DNA of 5,942 bases from Chlamydiota bacterium (GTDB taxonomy: Bacteria > Chlamydiota > Chlamydiia > Chlamydiales > Rhabdochlamydiaceae). This document shows, piece by piece, positions 1 through 5,927 of the stretch (positions are counted from its first letter, which is position 1; every line of letters starts with the position of its first letter). The notes beneath the pieces are model-generated. The model was given only the letters and a program-made list of their open reading frames with translations. It did no database searches and was not told the DNA's origin. Where the stretch lies: the NCBI GenBank assembly GCA_027348355.1, contig DAIEPN010000194.1:1-5942 (forward strand). Reading direction: 5' to 3'. The translations under genes and the position numbers were made by a program.

Positions 1-338
1 AAAAGCCAAAACTTTTTCCGAGGGGTTTTAAAGGGAAGTTTCTCTAAAGAGAAAATATGTCTTGCAATTTCTCTTGATGTAACTAAAAAATGAAAATGCT
101 CTTCTAGAATAAACCCTTGCTTTGCAATCTTATCAATCTCTTTACCTGCTAATTGGGTAGAGTTTGACAATATTCCTACCACTTTTCCACTTTTTACTAG
201 TCTATGCATTGCTTCTTTCGAGCCTGGTATGGCTCCAAAATTATTTCCTCCCCAGAAAACTCCGTAGGCATCGAGTAGGATCCCTTTGAAGGATTTTGGA
301 ATGTTTTCAATACTTGGAAACACTTGAATATCGCTCAT
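1..338 (-). CDS. HAD-superfamily hydrolase, subfamily IIA-like, N-terminal part (gene runs off left edge)
   Basis: The minus strand is open without a stop from an ATG at 338-336 to the window edge, giving 112 codons that begin MSDIQVFPSIENIPKSFKG. Residues 19-31 read GILLDAYGVFWGG, the HAD motif I block with Asp23 as the likely nucleophile. Residues 53-61 read VVGILSNST, a good motif II (Ser58/Asn59). Position +2 after the nucleophile is Tyr instead of the usual Asp; from family knowledge, some subfamily IIA members have an aromatic residue there, so this need not mean inactivity. HAD IIA enzymes are usually cytoplasmic phosphatases of about 240-290 residues, so more than half the protein, with the C2 cap and motifs III and IV, lies outside the window. 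The substrate cannot be told. The start follows a weak AAGAG ribosome site and sits 39 bases after the end of the ridA relic on the same strand, suggesting a former shared transcript. Confidence 0.85.
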   Translation of the reverse strand, partial: MSDIQVFPSIENIPKSFKGILLDAYGVFWGGNNFGAIPGSKEAMHRLVKSGKVVGILSNSTQLAGKEIDKIAKQGFILEEHFHFLVTSREIARHIFSLEKLPFKTPRKKFWL

Positions 339-377
339 TCGATTACTCTTTTTATGAAAAATTTTAGGAAATACATC

Positions 378-530
378 TTAAGGTATAAAAGCAATACAAG
401 CGATCTCAACGAGCACATCTAAAGGGAGTTTTCCAACTTGCATGGCATGCCTCACAGGTTTTACAGCCTGTGAGTAGGAGCCAATTGCTTTAGGGGCCTT
501 ATCTGGTATAACTACTGTAATTGGAGAACG
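378..530 (-). pseudogene. ridA: ridA (YjgF/UK114 family) relic with internal deletion
   Basis: RidA is a cytoplasmic trimeric deaminase that hydrolyses reactive enamines/imines such as 2-aminoacrylate and is about 125-130 residues long. Here the minus strand encodes VVIPDKAPKAIGSYSQAVKP, the family's N-terminal signature, followed at once by VRHAMQVGKLPLDVLVEIAC and then IAFIP and a TAA at 380-378. That second part is the family's C-terminal signature, including the Arg of the conserved R-x-x-x-x-V segment and the LVEI strand. The middle of the protein (the LVFVSGQ region and central helices, about 80 residues) is absent while the frame is kept. The frame stays open upstream to a TGA at 629-627, but that extension has no ATG and no resemblance to RidA, so the start is also lost. 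A 45-50 residue product would lack most of the fold and the trimer interface. The left boundary of the relic (near 530) is approximate. Confidence 0.8.
451..474. repeat. perfect 8-bp inverted repeat at the ridA deletion junction
   Basis: CTCACAGG (451-458) and CCTGTGAG (467-474) are exact reverse complements separated by an 8-base loop. The arms encode, on the minus strand, the SQ-A end of the N-terminal ridA block and the P-V-R start of the C-terminal block, so the repeat brackets the point where the two blocks are joined. It may be a trace of the deletion event or chance; no T-run follows, so it is not a convincing terminator. Confidence 0.5.
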
Positions 531-729
531 GGTCGTTTTATCTCTCGCATCTTTTAACCTACTTTCTTCAAATAGTAAAAAAACATCATAAAAAAAGCCT
601 AAATATTTTTTAGATCTAAGTACCGATCAGGGTAAAATAAAATTTATCTTTACTAAGGAATGAGACTTTTCACAAAAGGATAAAATACAGGGAAATAGAA
701 TAATTCCTCTATGAGATCAAGCAAAAAAC
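531..729. other. gene-free stretch between the ridA relic and the efflux operon
   Basis: No start codon here opens a frame of convincing length on either strand. The minus-strand frame that reads into the ridA relic is open from 626, but has no ATG and no recognisable content. The stretch is AT-rich and separates the leftward hydrolase/ridA pair from the rightward efflux operon, so it should carry promoters for both directions. I could support only the rightward promoter, at its right-hand end. Confidence 0.6.
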
Positions 730-734
730 TTGAT
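716..734. promoter_or_regulatory. small inverted repeat overlapping the efflux promoter -35 box
   Basis: ATCAAG (716-721) and CTTGAT (729-734) are perfect reverse complements around a 7-base A-rich spacer. The right arm covers most of the proposed -35 box TTGATT (730-735). A repressor dimer bound here would block the promoter, which is a common design for efflux operons. The arms are only 6 bp, so chance is a real alternative, and no regulator gene is present in the window. Confidence 0.3.
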
Positions 735-758
735 TTTGCCTACATAGGAGCGTATGCT
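730..758 (+). promoter_or_regulatory. sigma70-type promoter of the efflux operon
   Basis: TTGATT (730-735), a 17-base spacer, then TATGCT (753-758) match the -35 and -10 consensus with optimal spacing. Transcription would begin near 765, giving a leader of about 27 bases before the ATG at 792. A second -10-like hexamer, TATCAT at 762-767, lies just downstream but has no comparable -35. Confidence 0.55.
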
Positions 759-791
759 TAGTATCATACATTTTTTTATTGTAACAACATT

Positions 792-1856
792 ATGAAAAGA
801 CTCTTATTTCTCACAGCATTTGCCCTTGTAGGCTGCTCCGATAGTAAATCTTCTAAGATCAGTGAACCTCCTTCTACTCCTGTCCATACAGCAAGCGTAG
901 AAATGCGCGATGTACCTCTTTATTTTGAAGCGATTGGCATCATCAAAGCCCATCAGACTGTAGAAGTAAAACCACAGGTCACAGGCATCATAAAGAAAAT
1001 TCATTTTACTGAGGGCTCCTTTGTCAAGGAGGGAGATATCCTTTATACTATTGATGAAGCAACCTATGCAATTAGGGTGCAAGAAACCCAGGCTCATTTG
1101 TTACAAGAACTCGCAAATCTCAAAAATGCGCAGAAAAAGCTAGAAAGATATGAAAGTCTTTATAATCAGGACCTCATACCTAAACTCGAATGGGACGAGC
1201 TAGAGACAAAAGTAGCGCTTTGCAACGCAATGGTCAAAGCAGGCCAGGCAAAATTAGAAAGTGCAAAGCTCGACCTAATGCGTTGTAAAATCGTAGCCCC
1301 TATTTCAGGAAAAATTGGGAAAAGTTCCCTGCATGCAGGAAATATGGTAACCCAAGAAACTTTAGTGACAATTGTACAACCTGATCCCCTTTCTGTTGAT
1401 TTTACGATCACAGAAAAAGAACTCCAGGCACTCTCTTCCTCATCTAATTCTATTGAAATATACGCCTTAGGAAGTTCTGAATGTCTCGCAAACGGTGAAC
1501 TCGTTTTTTTGGATCACAGTGTGGATCCAAAATCAGGGATGCTTGCTGCAAAAGGACAACTTTCTAAAGCCACAAAACCTGTATGGTCGGGCCAATCGGT
1601 TCGGGTACATCTTATTTTCGGAAAAAAAGAAAATGCAAAACTGATCCCACTACAAGCTGTCAAAACAAACCAAGGTGGTTCTTATGTATTTTCTGTAAAA
1701 GAGGATAAGACGGTAGAAATGAAATCAGTGAAATTAGGTCCAGAAGAGAGAGGATTCATTGTTGTTGAAGAAGGTCTTGAGTCCTCAGAGAAAGTTGTGA
1801 CCGAAGGACACTCTCACTTATTTCCTGGATCAAAAATTGAGGAAGTAGCTCAATGA
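792..1856 (+). CDS. RND efflux periplasmic adaptor (membrane fusion) lipoprotein, HlyD/AcrA family
   Basis: This is the adaptor linking an inner-membrane RND pump to an outer-membrane channel. The 354-residue product starts with MKRLLFLTAFALVGC, a lipoprotein signal with lipobox LVGC and acylated Cys15; Ser is at +2 and Asp at +3. Domains in order: first barrel-sandwich (lipoyl) half at about 45-90 (VKPQVTGIIKKI, then EGSFVKEGDILYTID), coiled-coil hairpin at about 93-163, second lipoyl half at about 166-195 (CKIVAPISGKIGK), beta-barrel from about 198, and a membrane-proximal domain to the C terminus. It is shorter than AcrA (397 aa) but every domain is represented. In the hairpin-tip motif that AcrA carries as R-L-S, the aligned residues are Arg119, Leu123 and Pro130. 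The start is the only ATG placing the lipobox correctly, but the bases before it (ttgtaacaacatt) lack a Shine-Dalgarno site. The stop overlaps the pump gene's start by 4 bases. Substrate unknown. Confidence 0.95.
   Translation: MKRLLFLTAFALVGCSDSKSSKISEPPSTPVHTASVEMRDVPLYFEAIGIIKAHQTVEVKPQVTGIIKKIHFTEGSFVKEGDILYTIDEATYAIRVQETQAHLLQELANLKNAQKKLERYESLYNQDLIPKLEWDELETKVALCNAMVKAGQAKLESAKLDLMRCKIVAPISGKIGKSSLHAGNMVTQETLVTIVQPDPLSVDFTITEKELQALSSSSNSIEIYALGSSECLANGELVFLDHSVDPKSGMLAAKGQLSKATKPVWSGQSVRVHLIFGKKENAKLIPLQAVKTNQGGSYVFSVKEDKTVEMKSVKLGPEERGFIVVEEGLESSEKVVTEGHSHLFPGSKIEEVAQ
1839..1845 (+). promoter_or_regulatory. ribosome binding site of the RND pump gene
   Basis: GAGGAAG lies within the last codons of the adaptor gene, 7 bases before the ATG at 1853. 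It is the clearest Shine-Dalgarno sequence of the three plus-strand genes. With the ATGA stop/start overlap it supports this start and coupled translation of the pump. Confidence 0.7.
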
Positions 1857-4800
1857 ACCTCTCCGAGCCATTTATTAAAAGACCTGTGATGACCACCATT
1901 GTGATGGTGACAATTCTGCTTGTCGGTATTCTATCATTTTTTAAACTCCCCGTAACTGATTTACCTAATGTAGAATATCCCATTCTTACAGTGGAAGCGA
2001 GCTATTCAGGGGCAAGCCCAGATGTGATGGCGCGTGTTGTCACAACACCGTTAGAAAAAGAACTTGTCAGTTTGACCGGCATCAAAAAAATCATGTCCCA
2101 TACAAGTCGTGGTTTTACCCATCTTTTTCTCCAGTTTGAGCTCAGTCACGACCTTAATGAAGCCGTACAGGATGTGCAAGTAGCTTTAAAAAGAGCAGAG
2201 GCCCATCTTCCAAAAGATATGGATCAAAGTCCTACTTTTCATAAGGCAAATGCACATGGAGAAAGCATTATATACCTTTGGCTTACCTCTCCGTATGCAA
2301 CAACTTCAGAGCTTTATGAAGCAGCACACACAAGACTTGAGCAGCGTATAGCAAGAATGGAAAATGTAGGCAAAGTCAATGTCTACGGATCTCCCTATGC
2401 GGTACGAATCCACCTCAATCCAGAGCTCATGGCAGCCAGGGGCATTACGTTTGAAGAAGTGAGAAATGCTATAGGGCAGGAAACTGGAATTCTTCCTTTG
2501 GGAATTTTAGATACTCCCGGTCGTAAGTTTACCTTAGAGATCCCTGGGCAATATAAAAATGCAGAAAACTTTCGAAATCTCCATCTTCAATCACAGATTA
2601 GATTAAAAGATATTGCAGAAGTGTATGATGGGTTAGAGCGCGAAGACGATATCTTCCGCAAATTCACAAAAGACGAAGGCAATATAGCCGTCGTCTTAGG
2701 AATTCAAAAGCAAAACGGCGCAAATACAGTAAAAATTTCACAGGATTTGAAAAAACTACTTCCTGAGCTGCAAAAAGAGCTGCCCTCTACAATGCATCTA
2801 GAAATTTGGTTTGATAAAGCCGTGTGGATCAAAGAGGCCATTGAAGACGTAGAGTGGTCCCTTGTCCTAGCTTTTGCTTTAGTTATCGGCGTGATCTATT
2901 TTAGCTTAAAAAGGGTAAAAGAAACATTAATTGCGGCAACGGCGCTCCCTCTTTCTGTCATCGGCACTTTTATCATCATGCAGTTTCTTAATTACAACAT
3001 TGACATCCTCTCTCTCTTGGCCCTAACGCTTGCTATGGGATTTGTTATCGATGACGCCATCGTGGTGCTGGAAAACATTGTACGTCATCAAGAAAAAGGT
3101 CTTTCTGCAATGGACGCTTCCTTAAAAGGTTCGCAGCAGATCAGCTTTACCGTTCTTTCCATGACGATTTCTCTTATTGCAGTCTTTATCCCCCTTCTTT
3201 TTATGCAAGATGTCACAGGAAGACTGTTTCGTGAATTCAGCATGACACTTGCTATTGCTATCTTAGTCTCAGGCTTTATCTCTATTTCTCTCACTCCAAT
3301 GCTTTGTAGCAAATTCCTGACAACACATCACAAAAAGACGGTGGCTAAAAAAAACCGCTTTTCCTCTTTTCACGAGCGGGCGTTAGATTTTTGTCTGCGC
3401 AACAAAAAAACAACTCTCGCAATTGCCGTTACAAGCGTGACCTTAACGGTAATATTGTTTCGATTCCTGCCCGTTAATCTATTTCCAGAAGAGGACAGAG
3501 GATTTATCATAGGGTACCTACAAATGCCTTCTGGAATGGCAAAAGCAGACTCAGAAAAGTACCAAGAAAAACTTGCTAATGTTGCGAAGGAAAACGAATA
3601 TATACAATCTTTCGCAACCTTAAATTTCAAAGAGTATCATATTCTTCTTATGACTTTAGAGTCAGAGAACAGACCTTCTCAAAACAAAGTTATTTCCGAT
3701 CTGCAAGCAAAATTTAATGCAATTCCCGGTACACAAATCTATTTGAAAGGGATCCAACTCATTGACATCCCCGGTGGAGACCGCGCATTAAATAACTACC
3801 AGTATGTTCTTAGAGGGATCGACATGGATGAAGTGCAGAAAAGCGCAGAGGCTCTACAAAAAAAACTCTTAGATGACCAAACTTTTGTAAGCCCTATGCT
3901 TAGCTTTAGACTAGACGATCCAAAATTAGAAATTACAATCTTTGAAAACCAAGCAGAAAAGCTTGGTATCACACGTCAAAGTATTCAATCTCTTCTACAA
4001 ACAGCCTATGCTGGTGGAAGTATTGGAAAAATTGAGAAAGGCTCAGAACGTTATAAAGTATTTTTAGAACTTGCTCCCGAGTTTCAAAAGAATACACAGG
4101 CCTTAGATAAACTCTACGTTAAATCTCCTTCCGGAACTCCAGTTCCTTTAAAGGCAGTTTCTTCTTGGAAAGAGACTGTAGGATTACAAAGTGTTCAGCA
4201 CGTAGACCTGCTCCCTTCTGCGGCTGTATTTTTTGACATCGCAAAAGATAAATCTATTGATGAGTCCCTGGCTCACTTTAATAAAATTGCAAACCAAACC
4301 CTCTCTTCTTCTGTTACCGGAAAATTAGAGGGTGTTGCAGAGATGGTCGAATCGACTACAAACGATACTGTTATTCTTCTTCTTTTTGCCGTTCTTGCTA
4401 TGTATGTCGTTTTGGGAATTCTCTACGAAAGCTTTATTCACCCCCTTACAATTCTCTCATCCCTTCCTTTTGCTTGCTTAGGAGGGATTCTTACACCTTT
4501 AGCCTTTAGAGAGCCTCTCTCTTTATATAGCATGGTGGGATTCCTTCTCCTGATAGGAATTGTAAAGAAGAATGGAATTATGATGGTGGACTACGCACTA
4601 GAGCAACAAAGAAATGAAAACAAATCTGCTCTCGAAGCGATTCGTGAGGCGTGTCTTGTTCGTTTCCGTCCGATTATGATGACCACTGTAGCTGCGGTGA
4701 TGGGTTCCTTACCGATTGCAATTGGTATCGGTGCCGGAGCGGAAGTGCGCAGAGGACTCGGTCTTGTCATTGTTGGAGGACTTATATTCTCTCAATTCTT

Positions 4801-4897
4801 GACACTCTATGTTACGCCGATTTTCTATCTCTATCTTGATAAGCTGAGAAAAAAGAAAAAACCGATACAAACAACTCCAGAGACAATAATTTCCTAA
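1853..4897 (+). CDS. RND multidrug efflux permease, HAE-1 family (AcrB/MdtB/MdtC type)
   Basis: An inner-membrane proton antiporter that would export hydrophobic or amphiphilic compounds. The 1014 residues match full-length family members (about 1020-1050). Layout: TM1 about 13-30; first large periplasmic loop about 31-332; TM2-TM6 about 335-485; TM7 about 520-538; second periplasmic loop about 540-835; TM8-TM12 about 838-990; short basic tail. The proton-relay residues are all visible: Asp400-Asp401 in GFVIDDAIVVLENI (AcrB D407/D408), Lys906 in GIVKKNGIMMVDYA (AcrB K940), and Arg937 and Thr944 in VRFRPIMMTT (AcrB R971/T978). The DDA motif separates it from heavy-metal RND pumps, which typically have a single Asp there; GFVIDD and GIVKKN are closest in style to MdtB/MdtC. 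The N terminus NLSEPFIKRPVMTTI is typical, confirming the start. It forms an operon with the upstream adaptor. No frameshift or missing domain is seen. The specific drug or lipid substrate cannot be inferred. Confidence 0.97.
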   Translation: MNLSEPFIKRPVMTTIVMVTILLVGILSFFKLPVTDLPNVEYPILTVEASYSGASPDVMARVVTTPLEKELVSLTGIKKIMSHTSRGFTHLFLQFELSHDLNEAVQDVQVALKRAEAHLPKDMDQSPTFHKANAHGESIIYLWLTSPYATTSELYEAAHTRLEQRIARMENVGKVNVYGSPYAVRIHLNPELMAARGITFEEVRNAIGQETGILPLGILDTPGRKFTLEIPGQYKNAENFRNLHLQSQIRLKDIAEVYDGLEREDDIFRKFTKDEGNIAVVLGIQKQNGANTVKISQDLKKLLPELQKELPSTMHLEIWFDKAVWIKEAIEDVEWSLVLAFALVIGVIYFSLKRVKETLIAATALPLSVIGTFIIMQFLNYNIDILSLLALTLAMGFVIDDAIVVLENIVRHQEKGLSAMDASLKGSQQISFTVLSMTISLIAVFIPLLFMQDVTGRLFREFSMTLAIAILVSGFISISLTPMLCSKFLTTHHKKTVAKKNRFSSFHERALDFCLRNKKTTLAIAVTSVTLTVILFRFLPVNLFPEEDRGFIIGYLQMPSGMAKADSEKYQEKLANVAKENEYIQSFATLNFKEYHILLMTLESENRPSQNKVISDLQAKFNAIPGTQIYLKGIQLIDIPGGDRALNNYQYVLRGIDMDEVQKSAEALQKKLLDDQTFVSPMLSFRLDDPKLEITIFENQAEKLGITRQSIQSLLQTAYAGGSIGKIEKGSERYKVFLELAPEFQKNTQALDKLYVKSPSGTPVPLKAVSSWKETVGLQSVQHVDLLPSAAVFFDIAKDKSIDESLAHFNKIANQTLSSSVTGKLEGVAEMVESTTNDTVILLLFAVLAMYVVLGILYESFIHPLTILSSLPFACLGGILTPLAFREPLSLYSMVGFLLLIGIVKKNGIMMVDYALEQQRNENKSALEAIREACLVRFRPIMMTTVAAVMGSLPIAIGIGAGAEVRRGLGLVIVGGLIFSQFLTLYVTPIFYLYLDKLRKKKKPIQTTPETIIS

Positions 4898-4929
4898 TTG
4901 TTGCTATTTCTTAACTTTTCCCACGTATT

Positions 4930-5490
4930 ATGGATACGATTGAAACAAAACGCTTGTTATTACGCGAATGGCTGCCTAGAGATTTAGCTCCATTTACTGC
5001 GATCAATCAAGATCTGGAAGTTATGGAGTATTTATTCAAACCTCTAACTGAATCCGAAACATCTGCCATGATAGAGAAAATGCAAAAACACTTTGAAAAA
5101 TATGGCTTTGGTCTTTTTGCATGTGTTGTAAAAGAAACTTCAGAACTTATCGGGTTCGTTGGTTTAAACACTCCCACTTTTACAGCGCATTTCACACCTT
5201 GTGTTGAGATTGGTTGGCGCCTTGCTTCCTCTGCTTGGGGCAAAGGATATGCAACAGAGGCTGCTCATGCAGTACTTAAAGCTGCTTTTGAAAAATATAA
5301 CCTTAAAGAAGTAGTCTCTTTTACAGTTCCCATGAATCAAAGGTCTAGAAGAGTTATGGAGAAAATTGGTATGACCTATAATCCTAAAGATGATTTTTGC
5401 CGTCCAGAGATCCCTTTAGATTCCCCACTAAGCTATCACGTTTTGTATCGGATTACTAAAGAGCAGTTCATGCAAAACAGCCAGGAATAA
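4930..5490 (+). CDS. GNAT family N-acetyltransferase, RimJ/RimL type
   Basis: A cytoplasmic acetyl-CoA-dependent acetyltransferase. The 186-residue product opens with IETKRLLLREWLPRDLAPF, the usual RimJ/RimL-type entry (Acetyltransf_3 fold). The acetyl-CoA pyrophosphate-binding motif A is at about residues 97-115: EIGWRLASSAWGKGYATEA, with the core WGKGYA matching R/Q-x-x-G-x-G/A. Motif B follows as VPMNQRSRRVMEKIGMTY, the typical N-x-x-S-x-x-V-x-E-K-x-G. Length is normal and the gene looks intact. The ATG at 4930 is the first possible start, since an in-frame TAA lies 18-16 bases upstream; no clear Shine-Dalgarno site precedes it. It follows the pump by 32 bases with no hairpin between, so cotranscription is plausible. 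Members acetylate ribosomal protein N termini, amino acids, or aminoglycosides and other small molecules; the sequence alone does not say which, and a link to the pump is only positional. Confidence 0.92.
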   Translation: MDTIETKRLLLREWLPRDLAPFTAINQDLEVMEYLFKPLTESETSAMIEKMQKHFEKYGFGLFACVVKETSELIGFVGLNTPTFTAHFTPCVEIGWRLASSAWGKGYATEAAHAVLKAAFEKYNLKEVVSFTVPMNQRSRRVMEKIGMTYNPKDDFCRPEIPLDSPLSYHVLYRITKEQFMQNSQE

Positions 5491-5534
5491 GACATATAAA
5501 GCTCTCCACGCAATCTTATAATTTTACATAGTCA

Positions 5535-5831
5535 TTAAGAAGAGGAAATTAAATCACTGCCGAGCCAGTTCAAAGAAAAGCTGCCGGTACATGCGGCTTC
5601 CTCTTTTGATTTTATTAGGCACCTCCTAGTAAACCCTGAGGTTTCAACTGCCCTAGATACAATATCTCCCACTCAATCCTTCTACGCGTGAAAGCCGATT
5701 GATTTCACACTGAATTTGTTCCGCAGACCCTTTAGACCTCCTTCTGTTTTAAAAAGATCATTAATCTTTTTTATCATATTTATAATTAGACACTTAAAAA
5801 GAAATGCGAGATTTTTTATCAAGAACCTCAT
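5535..5831 (-). pseudogene. possible decayed small gene, unidentified
   Basis: From an ATG at 5831-5829 the minus strand encodes 49 codons (start MRFLIKNLAFLFKCLIIN, then MIKKINDLFKTEGGLKGLRN) to a TAG at 5684-5682. The same frame then meets a TGA three codons later and stays open for 45 more codons to a TAA at 5537-5535. A second ATG at 5777-5775 could start a shorter 31-residue product. Neither start has a good ribosome site. I do not recognise the protein. The two close stops suggest a broken gene of about 98 codons, but the plus strand of the same stretch is also largely open, so this may be chance. Confidence 0.25.
5538..5611 (+). terminator. possible intrinsic terminator after the acetyltransferase gene
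   Basis: AGAAGAGGAA (5538-5547) pairs with TTCCTCTTTT (5598-5607) over 10 bp with one G-U, followed by GATTTTATT. Inside it a second stem, AAGCTGC (5578-5584) with GCGGCTT (5593-5599), forms 7 bp with one G-U around an 8-base loop and shares two bases with the outer stem. Either form ends in a T-rich but interrupted tract. The position, about 50 bases after the acetyltransferase stop, suits a terminator. The 50-base gap between the outer arms and the broken T-run make it weaker than a classical one. Confidence 0.4.
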
Positions 5832-5834
5832 TTA

Positions 5835-5853
5835 GGCGTTGTTGCGTAATTAG
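5835..5853 (+). mobile_element. candidate insertion-sequence terminal repeat (IS5/IS903-like)
   Basis: GGCGTTGTTGCGTAATTAG resembles the terminal inverted repeats of the IS903 group of the IS5 family, which begin GGCTTTGTTG and continue with an A/T-rich end. If real, the element would extend to the right, beyond the window. No partner inverted repeat and no recognisable transposase are visible here, so the call rests on one short resemblance. Confidence 0.2.
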
Positions 5854-5927
5854 CAAAAGAGGAAGTTGATGATAAGCAGCTTAGAGTTAAATATTTAATT
5901 GATAAAAAGAAAGGCTCATACGTAGAC
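5850..5927 (+). pseudogene. 26-codon open fragment, unidentified
   Basis: Between a TAA at 5847-5849 and a TAG at 5928-5930 the plus strand reads LAKEEVDDKQLRVKYLID and then KKKGSYVD, and stays open from there to the window end. The charged, lysine- and aspartate-rich composition looks like real protein, but there is no ATG in the frame and the stretch is short. It could be the worn remains of a gene, possibly of the candidate insertion element, or chance. Confidence 0.15.

Noticed and set aside
512..550. Short ATG-started frame (MREIKRPVLQLQ) just upstream of the ridA relic
   Set aside because: It could be the lost ridA start displaced by a frameshift, but it ends after 12 codons and the resemblance is too slight to claim.
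804..1411. Minus-strand open frames (804-1097 and 1166-1411) inside the adaptor gene
   Set aside because: They are antisense to a well-supported adaptor gene and their proteins show no family motifs.
1756..3630. Minus-strand open frames at 1756-1983, 3088-3312 and 3370-3630
   Set aside because: All lie antisense to the RND permease (or its junction with the adaptor), whose family motifs are continuous across them.
4651..4839. Plus-strand 62-codon frame inside the permease
   Set aside because: It is an out-of-frame shadow of the TM11-TM12 region and has no recognisable content.
4901..4931. TTGCTA ... TATTAT as a separate promoter for the acetyltransferase
   Set aside because: The spacer would be 19 bases and the -10 box overlaps the start codon, so transcription would begin inside the gene.
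5007..5243. Minus-strand 78-codon frame inside the acetyltransferase gene
   Set aside because: Antisense shadow of conserved GNAT motifs.
5535..5611. Group II intron domain V or CRISPR repeat
   Set aside because: The GCCGCATGTACCGGC segment on the minus strand is only vaguely like domain V, lacking its tetraloop and catalytic layout, and no regularly spaced repeats are present.
5751..5771. AAAAAGAT/ATCTTTTT hairpin as a terminator
   Set aside because: The stem has a single G-C pair, so it would be too unstable, and A/T runs make such pairing likely by chance.
5887..5898. Perfect palindrome TTAAATATTTAA
   Set aside because: All A/T in a very AT-rich stretch; expected by chance and without other operator or origin features.
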